Assembly (NCBI GenBank): GCA_022579005.1 | Contig: MU401940.1 | Coordinates: 1-14,818, forward strand | Reading direction: 5' to 3' | Length of the DNA: 14,818 nt | Source: Poronia punctata | Lineage: Eukaryota > Ascomycota > Sordariomycetes > Xylariales > Xylariaceae | Shown: positions 1-10,851 of the stretch, piece by piece | Position numbering within the stretch: position 1 is the first letter of the stretch | Layout of the letters: each line of letters opens with the position of its first letter | Translations under genes and position numbers: made by a program | Notes under the pieces: generated by a model | The model's input: only the letters and a program-made list of their open reading frames with translations | Databases searched by the model: none | What the model was told of the DNA's origin: nothing

Positions 1-2383
1 AGTAAGTATTTTTAAAGTTTAGCTTTAAAAAAACCTTTATTAACTTTAGCTTATTTATTACTTTTAATATAAAAAGTAAAAAATACTTATTTTTTTAATT
101 ATTTTATTTAAGCTTTTATAATTAATATAAAGCTTTATAATATTTTTTTTTTTAGTATAAATAAAATAAAAGCTTTTATATTTGCTTTTAAGTACTATAT
201 ATAACTTATTAAAAAGTTTTTTTTTAAAGTACTTTTTAAGTACTTATTATTAAGCCTTTATAATAAAATAAATTAAACTAAATAGCACTTATACCTTTTT
301 TATTAAGTTTATTATATATTATACTTTTTTTTGCATAAGTAACTTTTTTGCTAATAATTTAAAGTATATATACTAAAACGCTTTAAAATATTTAAGTAAA
401 TTAATTTTATTTTTAGTACTAAGCTTATTATTAATTTTAAAAAATAGCAACTTTTTTAAAAAACTAATACTTATATTTATTAAATTAGCAACGTATGTTA
501 CTTAGCTACTAACTATATTTTTAGCAAACTTTTTAAAATTTATTTTTTAATATTTATTATAAAACTATTAAATAAAAGCTATATTTAATAGTATACTTAA
601 CTAATTTATTTTTAACTATAATATTAAAAGCTTTAGTACTTTTTATTTTTTATATATTATATAAAATATTTACTTAAAAGTTTTTTTAACCTTTTAAGCA
701 TTAACTATTTAAAAATTAGCTATATATGCTACTTAGTACTTTATTAGCTTTTTATTTAGTTTTATTAATAAAAGTAATATAATATTTACTTTTTATAAAT
801 ACTTTTTTTTAAAAATTTTATATATAATATTAACTTATACTTTTATATTTATATTTATTATAATTTTTTTAGCTTTTGCTTACTGCTTAAAAAAACTATA
901 GCTATTATATAAAATAGCTTTATAATACTAAATACTTTATAAAACTTTGCTAAAATAAATTAAATATATTAACTTATTTTAGCTTAGCTTTTAACTTTTT
1001 ATTTTTAAAGTTTAACTAAACTATTTAAATATTTTATACTTTACTTTTAAGCTATTTAAAAAGTTTTTGCTTAACTTTGCTTAACTAGCAATTTAATACT
1101 AATATTTTATTTTTAAGCAATATTTAATTATATAGCTTTTTTTACTATAGTAATAGTACTATATAAAGCTATTGCTAATATATATTAATTTGCTTTAGTT
1201 TTAATTTATTTATTGCTTAAATAAGTTATTAATTTTTTTTTTAATTATTTAAGCGCTTTTAAGTTATTTAATAATTTTCTTTGCTTTAATAAGCGTTTAG
1301 CATATTTTTACTTTTATAGCAATTTATGCTTTTTACTAGTATAATACTAAGTACTTTATTATTTTTTAGCTTTATAATATATTGTTATTATATTATTAAA
1401 TAATATATGCTACCTTATTAAAACTTTTTTTAGTTTTTTTTAAAGCTTATACTAATAATTAAAAGCTAGTTAGCTATTAGTTTTTAGCAATATAACACTT
1501 TTAAGCTTTTATATTAATACTTGCTAATAAAAAAGAAAAAGGTTAAGTTTTTATTATTTTATTATTTTATTTTATATAGCTATTTTTAAAAAGTTTGCTT
1601 AAATAGCTTTAAGTTAACATTTTTTACTAAATAAACTTTTAAAAGTTTTTAAAAGTAGCTTTCTTTTAAGTTATTATAGTTTAATATATTTTAATAAGCA
1701 TACTAATTTATTTAAATTTTAAACTTAGCTTATATTAAAGCTTAGGTAATTTATATTAAATCTTTATAGCTAAGCTTTTACTAATTGCTTTTTTTTATAG
1801 CTACAATTTAGTTTTTAATTTTTATAATTGTAATATTTTACTTTACCTACTTATAATTATATATAAAAGCTTTTGTATTATTTTTATATTAAAAGTTTTT
1901 TTGCTTAGCTAATAGCTAAAGCAACTATATATTTTAATTTATTATATTAATAATTTAATTTAAAAAATTATTATTTTAGTTTTTTAAACTTTTATAAAAA
2001 CTATTATAATAAAAGCTTTTATTAAATAAGCTGCTATATAATAGCAGCTTAAAATAAAACAAATAGTTTTTATTTTTTTAACTTTTTTAAAAGTTGCTAG
2101 CTATTAGCTAATTATTTATTTTAATAAGTAATATATTTTATTTTAAGTTTTTTAGTTTATTATTAAGTTTTTTGCTTTTTTTATTATATTTATTATTGCT
2201 TTTTTATTTTTAGCTATTTATAATTTTAGCTTAATTATTAGCTAGTTCTTTTAATTTTTAATGCTTATTTTTAATATTAAGTTTATTAAGCTTATTTTTA
2301 TTATTACTAATTATTTACTTAGTAGTTATAAACTATGCTTAGTTTTTAGTTTAAGTTTTTTTGCTAAATATTGCATTATAATT
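1..2383. other. Maximally decayed stretch without genes
   Basis: No gene, RNA or recognisable element is visible here. Bases 1-1277 contain no TpC and no GpA at all, although CpT/ApG occurs well over 100 times. The first TpC is at 1278-1279 and the first GpA at 1535-1536. The only clear local structure is the hairpin at 2027-2051. What the sequence was before decay cannot be told; it shows no repeat match that I could find to the rest of the window. Confidence 0.7.
2027..2051. repeat. Perfect 11-bp inverted repeat (hairpin)
   Basis: The arm at 2027-2037 (TAAGCTGCTAT) is the exact reverse complement of 2041-2051, separated by ATA. It keeps four GC pairs in a region that has lost most G and C, and both arms are unmutated relative to each other. 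It could be chance in AT-rich DNA, a remnant of a terminal inverted repeat, or a structured site. No function can be assigned. Confidence 0.6.
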
Positions 2384-2415
2384 TAAAAATGTAAAAATAA
2401 AAAAGTATAAAAGTT
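2384..2415. repeat. Degenerate 8-bp tandem array, unit TAAAAATA
   Basis: Four consecutive 8-mers (2384-2391, 2392-2399, 2400-2407, 2408-2415) are variants of TAAAAATA. This is the reverse complement of the unit in the array at the right end of the window. The 8-mer TATAAAAG at 2406-2413 matches in inverted orientation the first unit of that array (14723-14730). The array is thus the outermost visible part of the left inverted-repeat arm, degenerate here and nearly perfect at the right. Confidence 0.6.
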
Positions 2416-2635
2416 TAAACAATAAAGTAGTTATAAGGTAATATTGCTAGCAATTTTAAAAACTAAGTATATTAAATAACTTTTATTTAATTAACTAAAT
2501 AAGTAACTAAGCTAGCTAAAAAAATAAAAAAAAGTATAACTAGCTAAACTATAGCTAATAGTTAACGTAGGTTTAGCCTATATATAGTTTATATACCGGT
2601 AGCGTAGCTAGTAGGTTTTATAAGTAGGTGCTTTA
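2406..2635 (+). repeat. Left arm of a 12-kb-spaced inverted repeat
   Basis: Read on the + strand, this arm matches the - strand of 14730-14532. From 2481 to 2634 the pairing is ungapped (coordinates sum to 17166), with about 34 mismatches in 154 bases (78% identity), roughly half of them transversions. Outward it continues through the block at 2443-2458, which is identical to 14706-14691 read on the - strand, and TATAAAAG at 2406-2413. The left arm carries two small extra segments, about 17 bp after 2458 and about 13 bp after 2413. Beyond 2635 similarity fades. The excess of transversions says this pair is older or less closely related than the direct repeat. It may be the terminal inverted repeat of a decayed DNA transposon, or two relatives inserted in opposite orientation. 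Confidence 0.8.
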
Positions 2636-3247
2636 TTATAATAGCGTACTTTTTTAAAACTAATAAAGCCTTAAAAAAGGACTAAATAGTTAAAATAGCA
2701 AAATAATACTTTTGGTTTAAATACCTAAAAAGAAAATAAATTAACTTATTACTATTATTATAATAAAACCTAAATAAAAGTTATTTAAAAATAATTAAAG
2801 CTTTTTTTACTAACTACTATTTAAATTCTAACTTTTTAAATTTAAAAATATAATTATATAATTAAAAGAAGCTATTATAATAGCTTTAAATTTTAATAAG
2901 CTAAATACTTTTTAAATATACTTTAATTAAAAGGCTAAGCTTGCTATAAACTTTGCTACTACTTATAGTAAACAATATTATAATTAAAGATATAAACTAA
3001 TTAAGTGTAATAAAAGAGATAAAGTTTATTTTTTGCTTAATTATATATATTATCTACTTAAAGAAATTTTTAAAAGTACTTTAATAGCGCGCTAGCTTTT
3101 AAAAAAGAAAAAGAAATTAAAAAGCTAGCTTATAAAATTAATTTTTAAAAAACCTTTAAATTTTATTTAGTTACATTTATAGCTTACCTATTTTCTAAGC
3201 AAAAAAATTGTTATATAAATTTATTTAAGCACTTAGTTTAGTTTAAA
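2636..3247. other. Less decayed, A-rich flank between repeat arms; no intact gene
   Basis: TpC/GpA reappears here (for example 2685-2690, 2967-2970, 3015-3019 and the purine run 3101-3116), so this stretch has suffered less TpC loss than 1-1277. The + strand is richer in A than T; in 3061-3120 I count about 30 A to 17 T. I translated the frame that starts at 2589 and runs through this stretch. It has about one stop (TAA or TAG) per ten codons, close to the number expected from composition, so it is not evidence of a gene. If an outer transposon existed, this would be part of its interior. Confidence 0.55.
3091..3129. repeat. 10-bp inverted repeat enclosing a purine run
   Basis: GCTAGCTTTT at 3091-3100 is the exact reverse complement of 3120-3129. 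The 19-base loop opens with a 16-base all-purine run (3101-3116) that keeps three GpA steps, a dinucleotide missing from the start of the window. Function unknown. A polypurine tract of a retroelement was considered, but the run lies about 130 bp from the direct repeat edge rather than next to it. Confidence 0.5.
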
Positions 3248-3384
3248 ATAACTTTAATAGATTATGTTAACTATATTTAGTAAAGTAAAAGGTAAAAAAC
3301 AGTGCTAAAATTAGCATAGCTAGTATATATATTAAATATATAAAATTAATTAATATATATACGTAAATAGTTTATAAGTGCGCG

Positions 3385-3409
3385 TTGCTTAACTTTTATA
3401 ATTAAGCAA
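3385..3409. repeat. Hairpin, 8-bp arms, in direct repeat copy 1
   Basis: TTGCTTAA at 3385-3392 pairs with TTAAGCAA at 3402-3409 over a 9-base loop. In copy 2 the left arm survives (12769-12776), but the right arm has become TTAAATAA through two transitions, so the hairpin is broken there. Part of the same area, 3391-3400, also pairs with TATAAAAGTT at 3465-3474. Confidence 0.5.
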
Positions 3410-3489
3410 TATTTATATTTATTTTAGTTATATATTAGTTAAGCAGTTTAACTTGCGCTTTAACTATAAAAGTTATAAAGAAAATTATG

Positions 3490-3513
3490 CTTACTACTTA
3501 ATTAAGTAGTAAG
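3490..3513. repeat. Perfect 24-bp palindrome in direct repeat copy 1
   Basis: The 24 bases centred on TTAATTAA read identically on both strands. Flanking bases do not extend the symmetry. The same 24 bases are unchanged in copy 2, although the surrounding repeat differs at about one base in nine. It includes two C and two G in ACT/AGT contexts and two C/G pairs at the ends. Confidence 0.8.
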
Positions 3514-4399
3514 TAAAATATGCTTTACGCTTTTTACTTTTTTAATATTGCGTACTTTTTATTTTAGCTTTATTTTTAATATTATAATTATTAAATAACT
3601 TAAAAGTATTTTTACTTAGTACTATATAGCGCGCATATTTTATACTAAGTATATAAACCTTTTTTTTTATTAATTATTATATATAATCTTATTATTAATA
3701 AACTTAAAATAATTATAGTATAATTTATAAAGCACGTAGTTAACTTTTTAATTAATACGCTATATATATTATATTTTTTAAAATAAGCTTTGCTTATGTT
3801 TTTAATATTAAATTAATTATTGCTTAATTTGCTAATATATACTAAATACTTTTTTACTTTAATAATAACTACTTAGTTATTTTTAAAGTAAACCTATTAT
3901 TTATTATATACTTTTTATTTAAACTAAATAGTTTAAATATTATAATAAAGCTTTTTTAACTTTTGTAGTATAAAACAAAACATATAAAAATAAAACTTAA
4001 TTTTAAAATTAAATTTAAATATAGCAAACTAAGTATAACTAATTAAATTTTTTTAAATTAATATAGTAAATAAAATAAATATAAAAAAAGTAGCTTAAAG
4101 TAACTAGCACTTTTAGCTTTTTATATTTATATTTAGCTAAAAGTTTTATAAACTGTTTTAAAAAACATATATTTAATACTTTATTTAACTGCTTATTTTA
4201 TAATTAAATCTTTTGCTTATACTTTACACTTTTATTTTTAAAAAGTCTTTAAGTACTTTAAAATTTTTTACTTAACTATATAATGCTTATACTTTAATTA
4301 AATATACTTTTATAAGTATTTTTAATTAAGTATATATACTTAGCGCTTAAAATACTTTATACCTATATACTAGTTTTTTTTTATATACTTATATTTTTT

Positions 4400-5800
4400 A
4401 ATTATTAAAAGTATTTCTTGCTAAATACTAACTTTTTAATTTAAATTAATACTTTAATTATTAGTTACTATAGCTTAATTAAAAAATAGTATATTTATTA
4501 TTTATTTATTTTTACTTATTTTTATACAAGCTATACTAGCTAATTATACGCTGCTTTTTATAAATATAAAAAGTAAACTTTTTTTTACTTATATTATAAG
4601 CTTTTTTTATCTTTTTACTTTTTAAGTAACTTATATATATAAGCTACCTACTTTTTAACGCTTTTATTATATATATCTTATTAACTTTAAGCTTTTTTTA
4701 TTTAAAGCTTTTATTTTTTTATATTTTTATAACTTTAATAAGTATATATAGTAGCGTTAAATAATAGCGTTTATATTTGTTTTATTTAATTTTTAGCTTA
4801 TATTATATTTTTTATATTAACTTATTTTTTTATGTATATATTAGTTTAAAATAGTTTTAGCTTACTTTTACTTTTGCGCTTTATGCTTTTTTTATTTTTA
4901 TATATTTTGCTTTAATTTTAATTTTGCTTATTATATTACTTATTATTGCTATTTTGCTAGCGCTTATATATATACTACTATTACTTTAGCTTATTAAGTA
5001 GCTTATTAAGTAAATGTAATTTATTGCTTTTAAAAAAAAATTATTACCTAGTTCTAGTTTTATAAACCTTTTAAATTTAAATAAGTTACTTATATATACT
5101 TTTTATTATATAATTCTATTTATGCTTTTTTAACTTTTTTATATTATAAATATAATTTTATTAAGTTTTTTATAAAAAAAAAAAGCTATTATTGCTTTTT
5201 CTTTATATTAATTGCCTTATTGTTTTTTTAATTGCTACTTTTATTTTTTTTATTAGTTTTTATATTGCTTTTTTTATTATATTTATAAGCTTTAATAAAT
5301 TAAACTTTATTTTTAACAAAAGTATTATATAAGCTTTTATTTCTTTTATTTTTTAAAAAAATTTAAAATAACTTTTACGTTTTATGCTTTGCTTTGCTTT
5401 TTACTTTTTAAGTTTTAGTATTACTTTTATTTTTTACTTTTTACTATGTTTTACGCTTTTGCTTTTAGCGTATTACTAAATGCTTTTTTTTTAAGTTTTT
5501 GCTTAGCAACTTTAACTTTGCTTTTATTTTAATTACTGCTGCTTTTTTTTACTTAAGTTTTTATATTTAAAGTAGTTAATCTTTTAGTTAAAATTATTAA
5601 GCTGCTTATTATAATGTTAAAAAATATTTATGCTTACTTTTTTAATATAAACTTTTTTTTTTGTTTTTTTTTTAAGTTTTTAGCTTAATACTATTATGCT
5701 TTTTAGCTTTAAAGCTTACTTTAAGTGCTAATAGCGCTTTTTTTTTGCTACTTATTTTATTATTGTTTTATAAATTATATTGCTAGTACTAAATGCTTTT
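4400..5800. other. Strongly T-skewed block on the + strand
   Basis: In 5401-5460 I count 39 T against 11 A, and neighbouring lines look similar (5641-5700 has runs of ten or more T). C-to-T deamination on both strands should not create such a skew, so it probably predates decay or reflects strand-biased decay. A plausible source is a purine-rich coding strand on the minus strand, as in many retroelements. No motif confirms this. Confidence 0.55.
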
Positions 5801-8800
5801 TTAGTTCTATTTGCTATTTTTTTACTACTTTTAATAGTTACTATAAAGTTAATATTAGCTATTTTAAAATTGCTAAAGCTAGTTTTTAAACTTATTACTT
5901 TTATTATTAAAGTTGTTATAATTATAAACTAATCTAAATACTTTTTATATATACTTTATTATTTTTTACTAATTTAAATTATATAGTAAACTTAAGTTAT
6001 ATAACCTTACTTATTACTTTTATAAAGCTTTATATTTTAAGTAAATTAAATTTTTTTAAAACAATATTATAAATATTTTTTATTATATATTTATTATGCT
6101 TATTAACTTTATATTAGCATATTAGTAAGCTTTATAGCACTATTTGCTTTATTTAATATTTATTAAATTAAAACTTTAATAAAATAGCAATATACTTAAA
6201 AAAATTTAAAGTAAGTAGTTAGCTTAAAAGTTATTAGTTTAAAATATTAATAGCTAGTTTAGCTTTAAAAGTTATTTAAAATTAAGTAGTATTAATATAA
6301 CTTTTTTTATTATATTTTTTTAATATTTTATAATATATTTACTATTTAGCTTATATATACTTGCTAACTTATTTTGCTTTATAATTTATATTATATATTT
6401 TTAATATATATTATATATATTTTACTATAGTACTTTAATATATTATAAATTAAATATTATATAAAAGTGTTTAAATATAATACAAAAAAGCTTTTTAGTT
6501 AAACTATTTGCTAATATATTTTTAATTAAAATGTACTTAACTTTAAAAGTTTTTTAAAAATATTTATATGCTATAATTAAGTATTAATCTTTTTTAATTG
6601 CTTATTATAAGCTTAATAGCTTAAGTATTATTATAATAAATTATTTAATTTTAATTAAAGTCTAAGCGTAGCTTTTTTTATAAGTATTTAATTACTATAA
6701 GCTTTTACGCTATAGCTTTTAAAATAATTAGTTTTGCTTTAGTTATTAATATAAACATAGTAGATTATTAATACGCTTTTTATATAATAAAGCTATTTTA
6801 AAAGTTTATTAAGTATTTATAAGTTAAGCATTGCATTTTTTTATTATTTATAAATAATATAGTACTTATAATAATTAAAGCTTATATTATATTTAATATA
6901 TTATTTATTATTATTTTTAAAGTATATGTTATAAATAAGTATTAAATTATTTAATTTGCAGCTTTATAATAGTTTAGTTTAAAATTTATAAAAAAGCGCA
7001 ATAGTAATAAAGTTATATATATTATATTTAGCTTAGTTATAATTGCTATATAAATAATTAATTTAACTTTTTTTTAGTATACTTTAATTTCTTTTATAAT
7101 TATAATGCTTTTAAATTTTATAAGTTTTTTATATAATAAAGAAATAATTAGTACCTAGCTTAAATTAGCTTAGTAAAAGCGCTTAGCTACTTTTTTAATA
7201 TATTAGTTATAAAGCAGAAAAAATATTTTTTTTATTTATTTTAAATAATATATATTTTAAAAAACTATATAATATTTCTTTAGTTTTTAATTTTATAGCA
7301 TCTTTTAATTTTTTAAATAATTAAAGCTGCTTTATACTTATTTAGTTTATTATAAATAACTAGAAAATTATTAATATAAAATATAATAAAAACTAATTAA
7401 TTGTTAATATACTATAAATATAGTTTTTTAAGTAATAATTTAAGCTTAAATATTTTAAATATTAACGTAAACTGTTTATACTAAAAAAGCAATAAGATTT
7501 TTAACTTATAAAATACTTTAAGTAATAATATTACTTTTTTTTAAATTAATTTATTTAATATTTTATATACTATAAGTTTTAATTTTTTATATATTATATT
7601 AAAAACGCACTTTTAATATTAAATTGCTTAACTTTATAATCTTTTTTAGCTATAATTACTATTATAATCTTAAAAGCTATTACTATTAAAGTAGCTATAT
7701 AAGTTAACTATAAAGTTTTTATTTACTATTAGTTACTTTATATTATAAGTTATACTTTATACTTTATAAAAAAACTTTTTTTATTAAACTTATATATAAA
7801 TACTTATTTAAATAGTAATAGCTTACTTTTTACTTTGCTTTTAAAAATTTCTTTTATTATATTAAGTAAAAGCATTTAAGTTAGCTTATGCTTTATACTT
7901 TTTTAAAAATAGTTTTTTAAAAAGTATATAGTTAAGTTTTTTTACTTTAAAAATAATAGCTTAATAAAATTATTATAATATATATACTTTAATAGTGCTA
8001 TACTAATTTTCTTTACTACCTTTTATTATACTGCTACTATAAATATTATATATAACGTTTTATATTTATAATTGCCTATATATATAGCTTCTAAGTATTT
8101 TTAAAAAAATGTTTATAAAAACTTTATAAAGCAATTAGTTTTAAAAATAAATTTTTTTTTTATTCTATATAATAATATATATTATATAGCTTAACTTATT
8201 AAAGTTATTTAACTTATTTAGCTTAACTTTTTAAAATTTTTAGCTTATATATAAAGCTAGCAAATATTTTTCTTTTATATATTTACGTTTTATTTTAAAT
8301 AGCGCCTTTTTAAATTTTTTTTAACTTAAAGCTTTATAAATTACTTTACTTTACTTTTTTTTTTATTAAAAAATTTATTATTTTTTAATAAAAGTTACTT
8401 TAAGCTTTTTATAAAAATGTTAAAAAAATTGCTTATAGCAATTAGCTTTTTTTTTTGCTATTACTAACTTTATTTTTATTATTATTTTTTTAATTTTTAA
8501 TAAGCTTTTTATTAGCGTTTATAAAAGCGCTAGTTTTATTAAAATTATTTTAAATTGTGCTAGCTTTAGTTTTTTTAGTTACTATGCTTATAATAGCAAG
8601 GCAGCTTTTTTATTAAAATATAGCTATGCTATTAGCGTAGCTTTCTTTTTTAAAAAAAACTATACTACTAATATAGCACCTTTTCTAAAAAATAACTATA
8701 ATAGCAGCTTTAAAACTTTTATTTATTATATAAGTGCTTTTTTTATATATTGCTTAAAAGCTATTAAGCATTGCTTAACTGCTTTTTTGCTTTGCTTAGT

Positions 8801-10819
8801 TACTTTTAGTACTATACTTTGCTTAAATTAACTTTTAAATAGCTAGCTTTTTTTATATTTACTTAAATCTAGGCTTAGTTTTAAAAGTTTTATATTTAAT
8901 ATAAATTTAATTAAAATAATTAGCTTTATTTTCTTGCTTTTTTTTTCTTATTACTACTACTTTTACTACTACTTTTTAAATAAAAACTAGCTTATTTCCT
9001 ACTTATAAAATAGTTAACTGCTTATTTTATAAGCTATTTAGCTGCTTAATATCAATTAATTGCTTATTTTTTAATTAACTAAATTAACTAGTTGCTTTTT
9101 ATACACTTTAGTTAACTGCTTATTGTTTTATAATATATATAGTAAAAGTAATAAAAGTACTTAATAAAGCTATATTTTAATTTTTTTTAATTTTAAATAA
9201 AAATTTAAATATGTTTTAAAAGCGCTACTTTTTAGCTTATTATATTATATATTTTTGCTTTACGTTTAATAAAGGCTATATACTTTCTTTATTTAGTTGC
9301 TTTATACTAATACTTTTTTTAAGGTTTTTTTAAAATTGCTTGCTTTAAACCAGCCTTAGTAGCTTAAGCGTTATTAAAAAAAATAAAAGTTTAATTTATA
9401 AATAAAGTTTTAAAATATATTTAACTTTTTTTTTAGTTTTTTTACTATACTTATTTTTAACTTTTACTTTTAAAAGCTTTTAAGTAGCTATACTATATAG
9501 TGCTTACTTTTAAGTTAATTAGTTTTTTATAATATTTTTTAAAATATTTTTGCTGCTATAGCTACGCTTTTAACTTTTTATTAAATAGTTTATTAATAAA
9601 GTGCTAAAAAACTTAATTAATTTTAGCAAATTTATATAATTTTATATTTTTATAAAGATTTTTTTTAATATTTTTTAACGTTATAAAACTGCTATTTATT
9701 AAACTTAATATTTTAAGTTATAATAATTTCCTTTATAGTAAATATTTATACTTAGTATATATTAAATACTATATATTTAACTATATAATTAATATATACG
9801 CATAGCTTAGTTTTAAATTTTTGCTTATTTTTATTAATAAAGTAATCTTGCTTTAATAAGTATACTTTATACTTATAAGTACTATTTTTATTTAGTTAAC
9901 CTAAAAGTTATTTATTAGTACTTTGCTTATTAATAATATATACTAATAAAAGTAGTAGTTAAACTAAGTATTAAGCTTTTTAAAAAAGTTTATATTATTA
10001 TATGCTTTAAATAAGCTTTAGTTATATAACTATATAATAATTTTAGTAGCTTTAAGCTATAGCTTAATTAAAAAGCTTGTACTATATAATATAGTTCTAG
10101 CTTTTTTTATAACTTTTTTGCTTGCTTATTTAGCTACTTTAATTAGTTTTCTTTTATATTTTAGTAATATTTTAATTTTAATTTTTTTTTATAGTTAGTA
10201 ACGTATTTATTTATTAATTATAATTACTGCTTATTTATTATTATAGTAAAATAGTGCTATTATAAGCTTATAATAATGCTATATTTAACTTTTAAATATA
10301 ATAATTTTAATAAAAACTTTTTACTAAGTTTTATACTATATTATAAAAGCATATAATATTTTAAAATATTTATTTTTAAAAACAATTAACTAAAATATTT
10401 TATTATACTTTTTATTATAGTTAAAAAGATTTTAATATATTTTATAAAATAAATGCCTTATACGTTACTTTAAAGTTTTTTAAAAAATTACTTTTAATAT
10501 ATAGTTAATAGTATAACTTTTATACTTAATATATAGTATTTTTTAAATTTTTATATTTTTTACCTTATAAGCTAAAGCTTTTAATACTTTAGCTTTTAAG
10601 TGCTTAAATTTAAAGTGCTATAATGCTTTATTATTTTTTTATAATTTTAAAAAGTTACTTAAAAGTTAAAATGCTTGTTTAGCAGTAGCTATTACTAAAC
10701 TAGCTATGCTTATTATAAACTTTTTTCTATAGTTAGTGCTTATTATAAAGTATAATTTAAAAAAGGAAATTTATATTAAAAAAACTAGGTTATGCTTACA
10801 TTATAATTTTTTAACTATA

Positions 10820-10851
10820 ACGTTATACTTAATTATTTTAAAGCATAACGT
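10820..10851. repeat. 11-bp inverted repeat with one transition, next to a palindrome
   Basis: ACGTTATACTT at 10820-10830 pairs with AAGCATAACGT at 10841-10851 except at one position that differs by a C/T transition. A 12-bp palindrome, TATAACGTTATA, overlaps the left arm at 10816-10827. The single mismatch is the type that deamination would make. Function unknown. Confidence 0.4.

Larger units (their letters stand above)
3248..3908 (+). repeat. Direct repeat, copy 1 (661 bp)
   Basis: Matches 12632-13292 at a constant offset of 9384 with no insertion or deletion. Over the 657 bases from 3251 to 3907 I count 69 transitions and 6 transversions, about 89% identity. This copy keeps most of its C/G in the left half, and its right half has lost nearly every TpC that copy 2 still shows. 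It holds a 24-bp palindrome at 3490-3513 and a hairpin at 3385-3409. The direct orientation, length and 8.7-kb spacing suit a pair of long terminal repeats; a tandem or segmental duplication is the alternative. The frame read across it has about 20 stops in 220 codons, as composition predicts, so coding is not supported. Confidence 0.92.

Noticed and set aside
2589..3908. A + strand frame whose translation looks protein-like if each TAA/TAG is read as a mutated glutamine or tryptophan codon
   Set aside because: Stops occur at about one per ten codons, as composition predicts, and differences between the direct repeat copies fall evenly on all three codon positions. No family is recognisable.
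6763..6780. A short stretch that resembles part of a reverse transcriptase active-site motif (ATA GTA GAT TAT)
   Set aside because: It is on the strand opposite to the one suggested by base skew, lacks the second aspartate and has no supporting context.
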